Shown here piece by piece: positions 36,426 to 46,792 of a stretch of DNA of 64,000 bases. Made by a program: the position numbers and the translations under genes. This DNA comes from Paenibacillus agricola. GTDB taxonomy: Bacteria > Bacillota > Bacilli > Paenibacillales > NBRC-103111. The stretch's first letter is position 1; the number at the start of each line of letters is the position of its first letter. The notes below the pieces were generated by a model. That model ran no database searches, was not told where the DNA came from, and was given only the letters and a program-made list of their open reading frames with translations. The DNA lies in contig NZ_JAAOIW010000012.1 of the NCBI RefSeq assembly GCF_011440305.1, forward strand, positions 62,001-126,000, read 5' to 3'.

Positions 36426-37987
36426 ATGAATCAACAGCATCTAATGTACAAACTGGACAAGCTGCACCAATCGGGCTATCCGAGCAAACCGGACAGCTTG
36501 GACCTTTGAATCAGCAAGACGTAGTTGTGGTCAAGCATGACAAAGCCTTGATTTTTGAAATGACCAAGCCAGGCCGTGTCGGCTATTCCTTGCCAGCCTG
36601 CGATGTACCACGCACTGCTGTGGATAAGCTGATTCCTGAGCATCTATTACGCACGAAAGCGGCAGAATTGCCTGAAGTCTATGAAGTCGATGTAATCCGC
36701 CATTACACGGCGCTATCACGCAGAAATTTCGGGATCGACAATGGTTTTTATCCACTTGGCTCCTGCACGATGAAATATAACCCGAAAATTAATGAAGATG
36801 TCGCCCGCTTTGCCGGCTTCGCCAAAATCCATCCATACCAGCCTGAATCTTCGATTCAAGGGGCGATGGAGCTGTTATATACCTTGCAAAATGATCTTGC
36901 CGCGATAACCGGCATGGATCAAGTGACGCTGCAGCCCGCAGCAGGTGCCCATGGTGAATGGACGGGATTGATGATGATCCGTGCTTACCATGAAAGCCGC
37001 AATGATCTAAGCCGCACCAAGGTTATCGTTCCCGATTCCTCGCATGGAACGAACCCTGCGAGTGCGACGGTAGCTGGCTTTGAGACGATTACGATTCCAT
37101 CGAATGATAAAGGGCTTGTTGATCTTGAAGCGCTGCGCAAGGTGGTCGGGCCGGATACAGCGGCGCTGATGCTGACCAATCCGAACACGCTTGGCTTGTT
37201 CGAGGAGCAGATCGTCGAAGTGGCCGCCATTGTCCACGAGGCCGGTGGCCTGCTCTATTACGATGGAGCCAACTCCAACGCGATTATGGGTATCACCCGT
37301 CCGGGTGATATGGGCTTTGACGTTGTGCATCTGAATTTGCACAAAACGATGAGCACACCGCATGGTGGCGGCGGTCCAGGCGCAGGTCCGGTCGGCGTTA
37401 AGAAACGCCTGATCCCGTTCCTGCCCAAGCCAATCGTTGCCAAGGCTGAGGACGGCACGTACTATTTCGATTATGACAGACCGGAATCAATCGGCCGGGT
37501 CAAAGCCTTTTACGGCAACTTCGGTATCCTGGTTCGTGCGTACACCTATATTCGCACCTACGGTCCGGAAGGCTTACGCCGTGTATCCGAATGTGCGGTG
37601 CTCAATGCCAACTATATGCTGCGCCGCCTTGCCCCTTATTACGACGCACCATTCGACCGCATTTGTAAGCATGAATTCGTGCTGTCAGGCCGCGGCTTGA
37701 AGAAATATAATGTACGCACGCTGGATGTGGCCAAACGCTTGCTCGACTTCGGCTACCATCCGCCAACGATTTACTTCCCGTTGAACGTGGAGGAATGCAT
37801 CATGATCGAGCCGACCGAAACGGAAAGCAAAGAAACGCTGGACGGCTTTATCGATACGATGATCCAAATCGCTAAGGAAGCGGCCGAGACACCGGAGCTT
37901 TTGCATAATGCTCCTTACAACACGGATGTCCGCCGTCTTGACGAAACGCTTGCGGCGCGTAAGCCCGTGCTGAATTGCAATTGCTAA
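36422..37987 (+). CDS. gcvPB: glycine dehydrogenase (decarboxylating) subunit 2
   Basis: 521 aa, some 30 longer than usual because of a polar N-terminal tail (residues ~1-35, Gln/Gly/Ser-rich). The PLP lysine lies in [19 protein letters not shown] (~300). [13 protein letters not shown] (~207) and [15 protein letters not shown] near the C-terminus are typical. With gcvPA it forms the heterotetrameric PLP enzyme that decarboxylates glycine onto the H-protein lipoyl arm. Last gene of the operon. Confidence 0.96.
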   Translation: MNESTASNVQTGQAAPIGLSEQTGQLGPLNQQDVVVVKHDKALIFEMTKPGRVGYSLPACDVPRTAVDKLIPEHLLRTKAAELPEVYEVDVIRHYTALSRRNFGIDNGFYPLGSCTMKYNPKINEDVARFAGFAKIHPYQPESSIQGAMELLYTLQNDLAAITGMDQVTLQPAAGAHGEWTGLMMIRAYHESRNDLSRTKVIVPDSSHGTNPASATVAGFETITIPSNDKGLVDLEALRKVVGPDTAALMLTNPNTLGLFEEQIVEVAAIVHEAGGLLYYDGANSNAIMGITRPGDMGFDVVHLNLHKTMSTPHGGGGPGAGPVGVKKRLIPFLPKPIVAKAEDGTYYFDYDRPESIGRVKAFYGNFGILVRAYTYIRTYGPEGLRRVSECAVLNANYMLRRLAPYYDAPFDRICKHEFVLSGRGLKKYNVRTLDVAKRLLDFGYHPPTIYFPLNVEECIMIEPTETESKETLDGFIDTMIQIAKEAAETPELLHNAPYNTDVRRLDETLAARKPVLNCNC

Positions 37988-38009
37988 AACGCTAAACCTG
38001 TAGAGATCT

Positions 38010-38041
38010 GCCTCAAACCTTTGCGGGTTTGGGGCTTTTTT
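38010..38041 (+). terminator. terminator of the gcv operon
   Basis: GCCTCAAACC with GGGTTTGGGGC and then TTTTTT, just after gcvPB. Confidence 0.88.
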
Positions 38042-38163
38042 GTGGCTCACCGCCGAAATCAGTGCTTGACGATCTCGGATTGCAAGGATAATTAGAAGCC
38101 GAAGCGTTCACTTTGCCTAGCTAAATCTGGTACAATAGTTAATAGTGTTTACTAGTTGTTCAA

Positions 38164-38187
38164 ATTACTAGATTACTAGATTACTAG
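38164..38187 (+). repeat. three tandem copies of ATTACTAG
   Basis: Exact 8-bp triplet repeat just before the exonuclease RBS. Slippage-prone, function unknown. Confidence 0.85.
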
Positions 38188-38210
38188 ATTGAAGCGAAGC
38201 GGGTGACAGC

Positions 38211-39119
38211 ATGGAAACCAATCATAACAATCATAAAGTGTTAATTGTCGACGGAATGGCGCTGCTATTCAGAGCTTTTTATGCAACCTCCTACACGGGT
38301 TATATTCGCAAAACGAGCGCCGGTGTTCCCACCAATGCGATTTATGGCTTTATTCAATATTTATTTGATGCGGTGCACACCTTCGAACCCACTCATGTGG
38401 TATGCTGCTGGGATTTGGGCGGGACGACGATCCGTGCCGAGCTGTATGATTCCTATAAAGCCAACAGAAAGGCTCCACCAGAGGAGCTGATTCCCCAATT
38501 TGAGCTTGTTAAAGAAGTAGTTGCAGAAATGGGCATCCTTAATATTGGGTTACAAGGCTACGAAGCTGATGATTGTATTGGAACATTGGCGACAGCAATC
38601 AGCAAGGAAGCGCATGTATATATACTAACTGGAGACCATGATATGCTGCAGCTGATCTCGGAGCGAATCCATGTGGTTATTATGAAAAAAGGCAAGCTGA
38701 ACTACTTGACCTACGATTTGCAAATGTTATGGGACGAGAAGCAGCTGCAGCCTTACCAAATCATTGAGTTAAAAAGCTTTATGGGCGATACAAGCGATAA
38801 TTATCCTGGGGTCAAAGGGATCGGTGAAAAAATCGCCTTAAAGCTCCTTCTTGAATACCAGTCCGTTGAAGGTGTGCTGGAAAATCTGGATAAGCTGCCG
38901 AAGAGTGTGCGAACCAAGATTGAAGCGAATTTGGACATGCTGCATCTTTCACGAGATTTAGCGACGATTAGAGTGGATCTTCCCATTACATGCGGGCTGG
39001 ATGAATGTATTTGGAACATACGCAAAGAATTAGCGACCAAGAAATTTGAGGAGCTGGAGTTTGGTGGGCTGGTCAAGCTTTTGGAGGATAAGATTGAAGA
39101 TCCTTTCCTTGTAATCTAA
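38211..39119 (+). CDS. 5'-3' exonuclease (Pol I N-terminal domain-like, YpcP/ExoR type)
   Basis: 302 aa stand-alone FEN/5'-nuclease with no polymerase part. Metal-binding acidic motifs: IVDGMALLFRAF (~10-21), VCCWDLGGTTIRAELYDSYKANR (~64), GYEADDCIGTLA (~119-130), LTGDHDMLQL (~139). The helix-hairpin-helix element is GDTSDNYPGVKGIGEKIALK (~190). It removes RNA primers or flaps in replication and repair. Its neighbour is an alkylation repair protein, 19 bases on. Confidence 0.92.
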   Translation: METNHNNHKVLIVDGMALLFRAFYATSYTGYIRKTSAGVPTNAIYGFIQYLFDAVHTFEPTHVVCCWDLGGTTIRAELYDSYKANRKAPPEELIPQFELVKEVVAEMGILNIGLQGYEADDCIGTLATAISKEAHVYILTGDHDMLQLISERIHVVIMKKGKLNYLTYDLQMLWDEKQLQPYQIIELKSFMGDTSDNYPGVKGIGEKIALKLLLEYQSVEGVLENLDKLPKSVRTKIEANLDMLHLSRDLATIRVDLPITCGLDECIWNIRKELATKKFEELEFGGLVKLLEDKIEDPFLVI

Positions 39120-39138
39120 TAGACGGCAGAGGAGATTA

Positions 39139-40254
39139 ATGATGGCAGAGCCTTTAAAAGCTATGTATAATGAAAAGTTTTTGCTTGGCTTTGGTATGAA
39201 GGTGCAGGCTGTTTATAGCCCCTTCAATATCGAAGGCTTCGTCGCCGAAGCGATGGACGGCACCTGGAACGAGCTGGAACTGAAAGCGCGGATGCGGCGA
39301 ATAACGGTGACGCTTGGCAAGTATTTGCCTGCCAGTTATGAAGAAGCGCTGGCAGTGATGTTTAAGCTCGACGAGGCCTGCACAGGGTTTCCGTACCTGT
39401 TCTTTCCTGATTTTGTCGAGGTGTTCGGACAAGCGGAGGAGCATTGGGCGCTGTCTATGGAAGCGCTAGAGCGTTTCACCCAGAGGTCATCCGCTGAGTT
39501 TGCCGTAAGGCCATTCCTGCTGCGCGAGCCGGAGCGGATGATGCAGCAGATGCAGTCCTGGGCGAAGCATCCGAACGAGCATGTTCGGCGGCTTGCCAGC
39601 GAGGGCTGCCGGCCACGGCTGCCATGGGGGCAGTCGCTTCCGATGTTCAAGCTGGACCCGGCTCCCGTGCTGCCCGTGCTGGAGCAGCTAAAGGCTGATC
39701 CATCGCTTTATGTGCGCAAAAGTGTCGCGAATAATCTCAACGACATCGCCAAGGATCACCCTGCGCTTGTGCTTGATACGGCGCGGCGCTGGAAAGGCGT
39801 GGGGCCTCATACCGACTGGATCGTGCGGCATGCCTGCCGCTCCTTGATCCGCAAGGGTTATCCCGAGGTGATGGCGTTGTTCGGCTACGCGGAGCCAGCC
39901 GATGATGCGTCGCTTACGACCTTCGCCTCCTTGGCGGTGGAGCCGCTTGCGCTCTCGATCGGTGAGAGCTGCGAGCTGCGCTACGAGCTTCATATCGAAG
40001 AAGGAGAACCCGTGCGTATTCGCATCGAATATGGGATCGACTTCATAAAAGCCGGAGGGCGTACATCGCGCAAAGCGTTCTTGCTCTCCGACAAAACCGT
40101 GCCCGGCGGGGCACAGCTTACGGGAAAGCGGACGCATCGCTGGGCGGACCTCACGACCCGCCGCCATTATCCGGGTGAGCACCGGATTGCCCTGCTGGTG
40201 AATGGGCGCGAGGCCGCTTTTGTGATGATGAAGCTTGAGGCAGCAGACCGTTAA
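39139..40254 (+). CDS. DNA alkylation repair protein (AlkC/AlkD HEAT-repeat glycosylase family)
   Basis: 371 aa. HEAT-like helical repeats cover residues ~20-260, with the AlkC-like AKHPNEHVRRLASEGCRPRLPW (~138) and YVRKSVANNLNDIAKDHP (~193) segments. A beta-rich C-terminal ~100 residues (SIGESCELRYELHIEEGE) is an added domain, also seen in AlkC. These glycosylases excise cationic alkylated purines without base flipping. The start is one of two adjacent ATGs (39139/39142) after GAGGAGA. Probably co-transcribed with the exonuclease. Confidence 0.87.
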   Translation: MMAEPLKAMYNEKFLLGFGMKVQAVYSPFNIEGFVAEAMDGTWNELELKARMRRITVTLGKYLPASYEEALAVMFKLDEACTGFPYLFFPDFVEVFGQAEEHWALSMEALERFTQRSSAEFAVRPFLLREPERMMQQMQSWAKHPNEHVRRLASEGCRPRLPWGQSLPMFKLDPAPVLPVLEQLKADPSLYVRKSVANNLNDIAKDHPALVLDTARRWKGVGPHTDWIVRHACRSLIRKGYPEVMALFGYAEPADDASLTTFASLAVEPLALSIGESCELRYELHIEEGEPVRIRIEYGIDFIKAGGRTSRKAFLLSDKTVPGGAQLTGKRTHRWADLTTRRHYPGEHRIALLVNGREAAFVMMKLEAADR

Positions 40255-40300
40255 GGGCTACCAGCCATAGTAACAATCTATAGTAACAATCCATAGGCAT

Positions 40301-40341
40301 AGAAATAAGGCTACCCAGAATACAAGGGTAGCCTTATTTCT
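40301..40341. terminator. bidirectional terminator
   Basis: AGAAATAAGGCTACCC and GGGTAGCCTTATTTCT, 16-base perfect arms with a 9-base loop, between convergent genes. Confidence 0.9.
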
Positions 40342-40426
40342 ATATTTCAATAATTCGCTTGCGAGCCACCTACAATGGGGACTTATTCGTTGAGGGACAT
40401 CAATGTATCAGTTGAAGCTACCCTAT

Positions 40427-41239
40427 TTACTGGGGATCCAGCCCAAATTCTTCATAGGTGCAATCGCCTTTATCCAGCGCACTTTGCCGCAAAACCAAAT
40501 ACAGCTCAGCCTTGGTAGCATTATCATAAGGCATAACGAATAAAATGCCGATGAAGAGGGCGATGAAGCCTAATAAATACCATCCGATAAAAGACAAATC
40601 CAATACCCACATCCGGAATTTTTGGCCTGCTGTCATTCGATTGCTTAATTCAAGTGCACGTTTGTAGCCGATGTTTGCATTATCCGCCAAAATATAAGGC
40701 ACCATCCGGTAAGCATAGGATTTTACAATACCCGGGATGATCAGCAGCAGGAACCAAAGGAAATTAATGAAATCCTTCCATAGCATCGACTTCACAATTG
40801 CCAAATATTTCGTTTTGCGAAATCCGTATTCAATATCGTTGAGATTGTTATCGTTCTGCGCGGTTCTTACAAAGTAACGTCTGCTGCCCACCTCGAGCGG
40901 GTAACACAGGAAAATACGGAATGAAAAGACAAGAGCGAAAATGATAAAACATATAAGCGCGATAATGAAAACGACGAGGAAGAAATATGGGCTTTCAATA
41001 GCTTCACCGAACACATCCATAAAGGTGCTTGGCCAGGTATTGCTGCGGTAGGAGCTGCTGCCGCGGGATTCCCATAAATCCGGATCAAACACATTTCCTA
41101 TAGGGGTAGGAATAGTGCCGCCGCCGCCTGTGCCATTTCCTCCGACAAAGCCGATGATCAGGCTAACCAGAAAAGCTTTCCAATACGTTAGTCTCAACAC
41201 ATTTTTCGCTCTTGTTTTTAATTCCCTACGAGTCCACAT
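40427..41239 (-). CDS. DUF975 family integral membrane protein
   Basis: 270 aa with about six hydrophobic helices. MWTRRELKTRAKNVLR at the start and IPGIVKSYAYRMVPYILADN (~165) are typical of DUF975, as is the YLVLRQSAL segment near the end. A Gly/Ser loop lies at ~35-60. The ATG at 41239 is chosen because GAAAGGA is about nine bases before it. Family function is not established. Confidence 0.85.
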   Translation of the reverse strand: MWTRRELKTRAKNVLRLTYWKAFLVSLIIGFVGGNGTGGGGTIPTPIGNVFDPDLWESRGSSSYRSNTWPSTFMDVFGEAIESPYFFLVVFIIALICFIIFALVFSFRIFLCYPLEVGSRRYFVRTAQNDNNLNDIEYGFRKTKYLAIVKSMLWKDFINFLWFLLLIIPGIVKSYAYRMVPYILADNANIGYKRALELSNRMTAGQKFRMWVLDLSFIGWYLLGFIALFIGILFVMPYDNATKAELYLVLRQSALDKGDCTYEEFGLDPQ

Positions 41240-41407
41240 GTCCATCATCCTTTCAAAAAAATTAAAATGTATATAAATAGGGATTACTTGAACTGGCATG
41301 AACCGGATCTGCCTAGCTAAGTATAAGGACATTCCTACAAAATGGAAAGTAACTCGCTATGAATCCGCTTACGTGAAGCAGGTAAAATAAAATATGGAAA
41401 ACAAGTC

Positions 41408-41435
41408 TTGCACGTTTTGTAAAATGAGTTATGAT
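41408..41435 (+). promoter_or_regulatory. promoter of the MFS gene
   Basis: TTGCAC (41408-41413), 16-base spacer, TATGAT (41430-41435), about 50 bases before the coding start. Confidence 0.6.
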
Positions 41436-41488
41436 GTCATGAGGAATAATTATTGCTTATGGTTTTATAGATGAAGGAGATGGAAAAT

Positions 41489-42688
41489 TTGCGCATCGCG
41501 GCCTCTATCCGCAAAGTGCTGATCATGAATGCAGCATCAACGATTATCTTTAACTATATTGGGATTTTCGTTAATTTATTTATTTGGGAGAAGAACCACA
41601 GCATTTTTGACGTCACTTGGTTTAACTTAATTATGTTCATTACTTGGAGCCTTGCTTTTGCAGGTGGCTCACGTTTATTAACCAAATATACAACACGGCT
41701 GCTGATCAGGGTGACGGCTGGTTGTGGTGCGATCACCTTTCTGCTGCTTACCTTGCTCACGTTGGACAACCGGCTGCTGTGGATTGCGATTATAGCCGTG
41801 CCTGTTGGAATTATGTGGGGCTTTTATGCCGCTTCGCAAAATATTACCTTGTCCGCGATCGGCAAGGGTGGCGATTTTGAAGGTTATTTCTCCTATGCGA
41901 CCATTATCGGGCAGACTGTATCAATTATCAATCCGGTTGTATTTGCTTTCATTATTAAGTGGATTGGCTACTCCGGTTCCTTTATTCTGATGTTTGTGTT
42001 CATTACCATTTTAATGGTAGTTTCGTTCTTCATATCCCCTATTACCTTGGCAGGGGAGAAAAAGCCGCTATTCCAGCAAATGCGATTCTCGACCGTATTC
42101 TCCTATCCGGCGATCCGCTGGATGGTTCCGTCCTGTTTGGCAGCAGGTGTGGTTCTGCAATTTCAAGGGTTATTTGCCATCATTTTCACCTTTTCGGTGT
42201 CGAGTGATAAGCTCGTTATTGCTCTATTAAATGTGCTATATGCCGTATCTTCAATTATGGCGATGATCTTGCATCGGAAAATGACAATCCGTAGCGGTAT
42301 CTGGTTAAAGGTAGGCATGATTGCAATTTCGGTTGGTTTCTTGGTGGCATTATTCCAGCATTCGGTATTTCTCGTTATTTCCAATATATTAACAACGATT
42401 GGATTGTTTTACTTCGGTACGGTTTGGAACAGCGGGCAGTTCCGCATTATTAGCCGTCATACCTCGATTGAACAAGCGAGGATTTTGCTCTGGCGGGAAT
42501 GGTTTTTGAACGTTTCGCGTATCGGAATGCTTATTCTTATCCTATTTGTTAAAGATCTGCAAGGGGTCTCGTTCCTTGTATTGCTTGGTTTCTCCTTAAT
42601 TTGTGCTTTTCTGGTTCCTTTGTTCTCACAAAAAAGCGAGGATGCACTGGCAGTGGAAGCGGATAATGAGAAGCTTGAAGCAAGATAA
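41489..42688 (+). CDS. MFS-type multi-pass membrane protein
   Basis: About 12 hydrophobic helices over 399 aa, with the general MFS layout (SAIGKGGDFEGYFSYATIIGQ near residue 128 replaces the usual loop). No specific family motif was recognised. The TTG at 41489 is favoured because AAGGAG (41474-41479) is nine bases upstream; the ATGs at 41471 and 41480 overlap or abut that site. If ATG 41471 is used the protein is 405 aa. Substrate unknown. Confidence 0.78.
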   Translation: MRIAASIRKVLIMNAASTIIFNYIGIFVNLFIWEKNHSIFDVTWFNLIMFITWSLAFAGGSRLLTKYTTRLLIRVTAGCGAITFLLLTLLTLDNRLLWIAIIAVPVGIMWGFYAASQNITLSAIGKGGDFEGYFSYATIIGQTVSIINPVVFAFIIKWIGYSGSFILMFVFITILMVVSFFISPITLAGEKKPLFQQMRFSTVFSYPAIRWMVPSCLAAGVVLQFQGLFAIIFTFSVSSDKLVIALLNVLYAVSSIMAMILHRKMTIRSGIWLKVGMIAISVGFLVALFQHSVFLVISNILTTIGLFYFGTVWNSGQFRIISRHTSIEQARILLWREWFLNVSRIGMLILILFVKDLQGVSFLVLLGFSLICAFLVPLFSQKSEDALAVEADNEKLEAR

Positions 42689-42857
42689 GGCAACAAAAGA
42701 ATCGGTTCATGCGTTTGATCGGGAAGTGAAGGAAAACACGAACCGTCTTGAAATCAAGCTGGATGATCATATCCTGGATGCTCGGGGCGATATCCGTTAT
42801 CTCAACCATCGAATTGCTGATGCCGAGCTGGAGCTTAAAATATTAAAAAATCGCTAG
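42666..42857 (+). CDS. small coiled-coil protein
   Basis: 63 aa, overlapping the end of the MFS gene by 23 bases in another frame. The sequence is strongly charged and helical (FDREVKENTNRLEIKLDDHI, IADAELELKILKNR), with leucine/isoleucine spacing suitable for a coiled coil. No strong RBS, so it would rely on coupling to the upstream gene. A terminator follows directly, which supports it as a real operon end. Confidence 0.5.
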   Translation: MRSLKQDKATKESVHAFDREVKENTNRLEIKLDDHILDARGDIRYLNHRIADAELELKILKNR

Positions 42858-42881
42858 CAATGAAACAACGTATGCATATAT

Positions 42882-42928
42882 AAAGCTCTTACTCCGCTTC
42901 AGGAGAAGAGCTTTTATTTATTTTTCCC
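42882..42928 (+). terminator. terminator after MFS and small ORF
   Basis: AAAGCTCTT...AAGAGCTTT with inner CTCC/GGAG pairs, then TTATTTATTTTT. Confidence 0.75.
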
Positions 42929-42976
42929 AAGATGTTAGGATCGATAAGGTGAGCCTAGAGACATTTGTCTGGATAA

Positions 42977-42998
42977 ATGGTACGTACAAAAGTATAAT
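42977..42998 (+). promoter_or_regulatory. AraR-like operator and -10 box before araR
   Basis: ATGGTACGTACAAAA matches the AraR consensus core (TGTACGTACAAAT) with one arm degenerate, directly followed by TATAAT at 42993-42998. It predicts autoregulation of araR. Confidence 0.75.
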
Positions 42999-43067
42999 AG
43001 AGCTAATGAAAATAACAATCTGGACATACAATGTGGTATATGAAATATAGAACAGCAGAGGTGTAAG

Positions 43068-44162
43068 ATGAGCACAAAGCCTGTACCTAAATATATACAG
43101 CTTAAGCAGGAAATTATGGGTTGGCTTCAGGGCTCACGAATTTTGCCCAATGAACGGATGCCAACCGAGCATGAAATCGCCGAGCAATTTAAAATGAGCC
43201 GGCAGACGGTACGGCAGGCGCTTGGTGAATTAGAACAGGAGGGATGGCTGTACCGTGTTCAGGGCAGCGGCACCTATGTAGCCGAGGCAGCCCCTAAGTC
43301 AGAGCGGGAAATTCAGACGATCGGCGTCCTCACGACTTATATTTCCGACTATATCTTTCCGTCGATTGTCCGTGGAGCGGAAAGTATATTCAGGGCCAAG
43401 GGCTATCGGATGCTGCTTTCGAGCACGGACAATGATAAAGCGAGAGAGCGGGAAAGCTTGCAAATGCTGCTGGCTCATCCTTTGGCCGGCATTATTATTG
43501 AACCGACAAGAAGCGCTGAGGGTAACCCCAACCTTGATTTTTATTTATCATTGGAGTATCGAAATATTCCCTTCCTGATGATCAATGAGCGGTATATGGA
43601 AATGGACTGCCCCTGTATCAAAATGGATGATGAAGCCGGTGGTTTCAAGGCTGTAGACCATTTAGTGGCGCTTGGCCATCGGCGAATCGCCGGTTTTTTC
43701 AAGATGGATGATTTGCAGGGTGTGAACCGAATGAAAGGCTTTATTCGAGCGCATCATGAGCGGCAAATACCGCTTTTGCCAGATGCTGTGATCCATTATG
43801 TGACCGAGGAAAAATATACGAAGCCTTATGAAGCAGCCCTCACACTGCTAGCTAAGGAGCAGGATCGCCCAACCGCCTTTGTTTGCTATAACGATGAATT
43901 GGCGGTGCAATTGATTGCTGCGATTCGTGAATCCGGTCTTACCGTTCCGGGCGACATCTCTGTTGTGGGCTATGATGATTCAACATTGGCAACAGCTATG
44001 GAGGTTAAGCTGACAACTTTGGCACATCCAAAGCTGGACCTGGGCATCCAAGCAGCCGAAACGATTATCGATATGATCGAGCACAAAGGTGAATATGCAA
44101 CAGAACGGACGAAGATTTTGGTGCCGGAGCTTATTATTAGAGAATCAACTAGATCCATCTAA
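43068..44162 (+). CDS. araR: arabinose repressor AraR (GntR-type HTH fused to LacI-type sensor)
   Basis: 364 aa. Residues 1-70 form a GntR winged helix (KYIQLKQEIMGWL, AEQFKMSRQTVRQALGELEQ); residues ~80-360 are a periplasmic-binding-protein/LacI-like sensor (TIGVLTTYISDYIFPSIVRG, AFVCYNDELAVQLI, VPGDISVVGYDDS). This fusion is the AraR architecture, releasing DNA on binding arabinose. Next to araDBA and two AraR boxes. Confidence 0.95.
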   Translation: MSTKPVPKYIQLKQEIMGWLQGSRILPNERMPTEHEIAEQFKMSRQTVRQALGELEQEGWLYRVQGSGTYVAEAAPKSEREIQTIGVLTTYISDYIFPSIVRGAESIFRAKGYRMLLSSTDNDKARERESLQMLLAHPLAGIIIEPTRSAEGNPNLDFYLSLEYRNIPFLMINERYMEMDCPCIKMDDEAGGFKAVDHLVALGHRRIAGFFKMDDLQGVNRMKGFIRAHHERQIPLLPDAVIHYVTEEKYTKPYEAALTLLAKEQDRPTAFVCYNDELAVQLIAAIRESGLTVPGDISVVGYDDSTLATAMEVKLTTLAHPKLDLGIQAAETIIDMIEHKGEYATERTKILVPELIIRESTRSI

Positions 44163-44177
44163 AATTAAGAGTGGAAA

Positions 44178-44200
44178 ATTTGTACGTACAAATGTATAAT
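44178..44200 (+). promoter_or_regulatory. perfect AraR operator overlapping the araD promoter
   Basis: Perfect 16-bp palindrome ATTTGTACGTACAAAT (44178-44193), one base before TATAAT (44195-44200). It fills the -35/-10 spacer region, the classic position for repression of araDBA. Confidence 0.93.
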
Positions 44201-44273
44201 GGCGATAGACAAAAATACTTCACTAGAGGCTAGACAAAACAAAGGCACTTCTAAATGGAAGGTGATGAAATGG

Positions 44274-44969
44274 TTGTTAAAAAAGCTGAAAAAGGAAGTT
44301 CTGCAGGCAAACCTTGATTTGCCCAAATACGGCCTTGTTACATTTACATGGGGCAATGTTAGCGGGATCGACAGGGAAAGCGGACTTGTTGTCATTAAAC
44401 CAAGCGGCGTTCCTTATGATGAATTAAAGATCGATGACCTGGTGGTTGTAGATTTGCAGGGCCAAATTATCGAAGGCAGCCTTCGCCCTTCCTCGGATAC
44501 ACCAACACATTTGGCCTTATATCGCGATTTTGCGGACATCGGCGGCATCGTCCATACGCATTCACCATGGGCAACAAGCTGGGCGCAAGCGGGTAGGCCC
44601 ATTCCGGCGCTAGGTACTACGCAGGCCGATTATTTTTATGGTGAAGTGCCTTGCACGCGAGCAATGAAGAAGGAAGAAATTGAAGGCGCTTACGAGCTGG
44701 AAACCGGCAACGTTATTATTGAAACCTTCCATAGCCTGAACCTGTCTCCTAAGCAAATTCCGGGTGTGCTGGTCAATTGCCATGCACCGTTTGCATGGGG
44801 CAAGGATGCCCATGATGCCGTTCATAATGCGGTCGTGCTTGAGGAAGTAGCGAAGATGGCTTACCATACGTATCAATTAAATCCGCAGGTAGCCCCTATG
44901 GACCAAGTGCTGCTGGACCGCCATTTTTTAAGAAAGCATGGAGTTAACGCTTATTACGGGCAACAATAA
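44274..44969 (+). CDS. araD: L-ribulose-5-phosphate 4-epimerase
   Basis: 231 aa class II aldolase-fold epimerase. [16 protein letters not shown] (~26), [14 protein letters not shown] (~74) and the zinc His pair in [15 protein letters not shown] (~93) are diagnostic; Tyr-containing C-terminus ([10 protein letters not shown]). It converts L-ribulose-5-phosphate to D-xylulose-5-phosphate. TTG 44274 gives [14 protein letters not shown], fitting the family N-terminus, after GAAGGTGAT; the ATG at 44199 overlaps the -10 box and cannot be used from that promoter. Confidence 0.94.
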   Translation: MLKKLKKEVLQANLDLPKYGLVTFTWGNVSGIDRESGLVVIKPSGVPYDELKIDDLVVVDLQGQIIEGSLRPSSDTPTHLALYRDFADIGGIVHTHSPWATSWAQAGRPIPALGTTQADYFYGEVPCTRAMKKEEIEGAYELETGNVIIETFHSLNLSPKQIPGVLVNCHAPFAWGKDAHDAVHNAVVLEEVAKMAYHTYQLNPQVAPMDQVLLDRHFLRKHGVNAYYGQQ

Positions 44970-44994
44970 AGCATAATTTAAGGAGGCTAGCAAA

Positions 44995-46665
44995 TTGGGC
45001 AAGAAATATGCAATCGGTGTGGATTATGGCACGGAGTCTGGACGTGCGGTGCTGGTAGATTTAAGCGACGGAACAGAGCTTGCGGACCATGTAACGCCAT
45101 ATCCGCACAATGTCATTGACGAGCAGCTGCCGGAATCCGGCATCAAGCTGGAGATGGATTGGGCATTGCAGCATCCGGCGGATTATATTACCGTGCTGCA
45201 GCGCTCGATACCTGCTGTCCTTAAGGAATCGGGCATTGATCCGGCAGATGTGATCGGGCTGGGTATTGATTTTACAGCATGCACGATGCTGCCAGTAGAT
45301 GAAAATGGCCGACCTTTATGCTTCAACCCCGAGCTCAAAGACCAGCCCCATAGCTGGTTGAAGCTGTGGAAGCATCACGCGGCACAGGATGAAGCGAATT
45401 TGCTGAACCAAATAGCGGAGCAGCGTGGAGAAGCGTTCCTGCCACGGTATGGCGGCAAAATATCGTCCGAATGGATGATCGCAAAAATATGGCAAATTTT
45501 AAATGAAGCGCCGGACATTTATGAACGGACAGACCTGTTCCTTGAAGCGACAGATTGGGTTATCGCCCAAATGACAGGGAATACGATCCGTAACAGCTGC
45601 ACAGCAGGGTACAAATCGATCTGGCATAAACAAGATGGCTACCCGAGCCGCGAGTTTTTTAAAGCGCTGGACCCGCGTCTTGAGTTGCTGACCGATACGA
45701 AGCTGCGCGGTGAAGTAGCCCCTCTGGGTACAAAAGCTGGCGGACTGACCGAAGCGATGGCAGCGCTGACAGGCTTGAAGGCCGGCACGGCTGTAGCCGT
45801 GGGCAATGTGGATGCACATGCGGCAGTACCAGCAGTTGGCGTTGTCACTCCAGGCAAGCTCGTCATGGCGATGGGCACATCCATTTGCCATATGCTGCTT
45901 GGCGCTGAGGAGAAGCAGGTTGAAGGCATGTGTGGTGTTGTCGAAGATGGAATTATCCCAGGCTACATGGGCTATGAGGCAGGTCAATCCGCAGTTGGCG
46001 ATATCTTCGCCTGGTATGTAGAGCAAGGCGTTCCCGCTTACGTTGAGGAAGCCGCTAATAAGGAAGGCCTCTCCGTCCACGAATGGCTGGAGCACAAAGC
46101 TTCCGCTTATGTCCCCGGACAAACGGGTTTGCTCGCTTTAGATTGGTGGAACGGCAACCGTTCCGTGTTGGTCGATACCGACCTAACAGGCCTGCTCGTC
46201 GGCTACACATTGCTCACGAAGCCCGAGGAAATTTACCGTGCGCTGCTTGAATCCACGGCCTACGGTACACGCAAAATCGTCGACGCCTTCCACAACAACG
46301 GTGTCGAAGTTCAAGAGCTATACGCCTGCGGGGGCTTACCACAAAAAAATAAGCTGCTCATGCAGATTTACGCGGATGTAACCAACCGCGAAATCAAAAT
46401 CGCAGCTTCCAAGCAAACACCAGCGCTTGGCGCTGCCATGTTCGGCGCCGTTGCCGCTGGCGCCGCAAACGGCGGCTACGACAACATCGTCGAAGCCGCC
46501 CAGCAAATGGCTCGCATCCGCGAGGAAACGTTCAAGCCCATCCCCGCGAATGTCGAAGTCTACGAAAAGCTGTATCAAGAATACAGCAAGCTCCACGACT
46601 ATTTCGGCCGGGGCGCCAACGACGTCATGAAACGTCTAAAAGCAATCAAAGAAGAAATCATATAG
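44995..46665 (+). CDS. araB: L-ribulokinase
   Basis: 556 aa FGGY kinase: [18 protein letters not shown] at the start, [19 protein letters not shown] (~88), [13 protein letters not shown] (~270), GTSICHML (~297) and [19 protein letters not shown] (~442). It phosphorylates L-ribulose. TTG start with AGGAGG eight bases upstream. Second in the araDBA operon, 25 bases after araD. Confidence 0.96.
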   Translation: MGKKYAIGVDYGTESGRAVLVDLSDGTELADHVTPYPHNVIDEQLPESGIKLEMDWALQHPADYITVLQRSIPAVLKESGIDPADVIGLGIDFTACTMLPVDENGRPLCFNPELKDQPHSWLKLWKHHAAQDEANLLNQIAEQRGEAFLPRYGGKISSEWMIAKIWQILNEAPDIYERTDLFLEATDWVIAQMTGNTIRNSCTAGYKSIWHKQDGYPSREFFKALDPRLELLTDTKLRGEVAPLGTKAGGLTEAMAALTGLKAGTAVAVGNVDAHAAVPAVGVVTPGKLVMAMGTSICHMLLGAEEKQVEGMCGVVEDGIIPGYMGYEAGQSAVGDIFAWYVEQGVPAYVEEAANKEGLSVHEWLEHKASAYVPGQTGLLALDWWNGNRSVLVDTDLTGLLVGYTLLTKPEEIYRALLESTAYGTRKIVDAFHNNGVEVQELYACGGLPQKNKLLMQIYADVTNREIKIAASKQTPALGAAMFGAVAAGAANGGYDNIVEAAQQMARIREETFKPIPANVEVYEKLYQEYSKLHDYFGRGANDVMKRLKAIKEEII

Positions 46666-46692
46666 ACGGCTTTACATTGCGCTCTTGCTGGT

Positions 46693-46739
46693 CTTGCCCT
46701 TGGTCTTGCCCTTGGTCTTGCCCTTGGTCTTGCCCTTGG
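46693..46739 (+). repeat. tandem 12-bp repeat
   Basis: Four consecutive copies of GGTCTTGCCCTT or close variants starting about 46693, just after the araB stop. Confidence 0.9.
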
Positions 46740-46792
46740 GCAATGTTCCGCAGGAACGAGCCTGCCCTTAAGCAGCTTTTCACGAACTCAAC

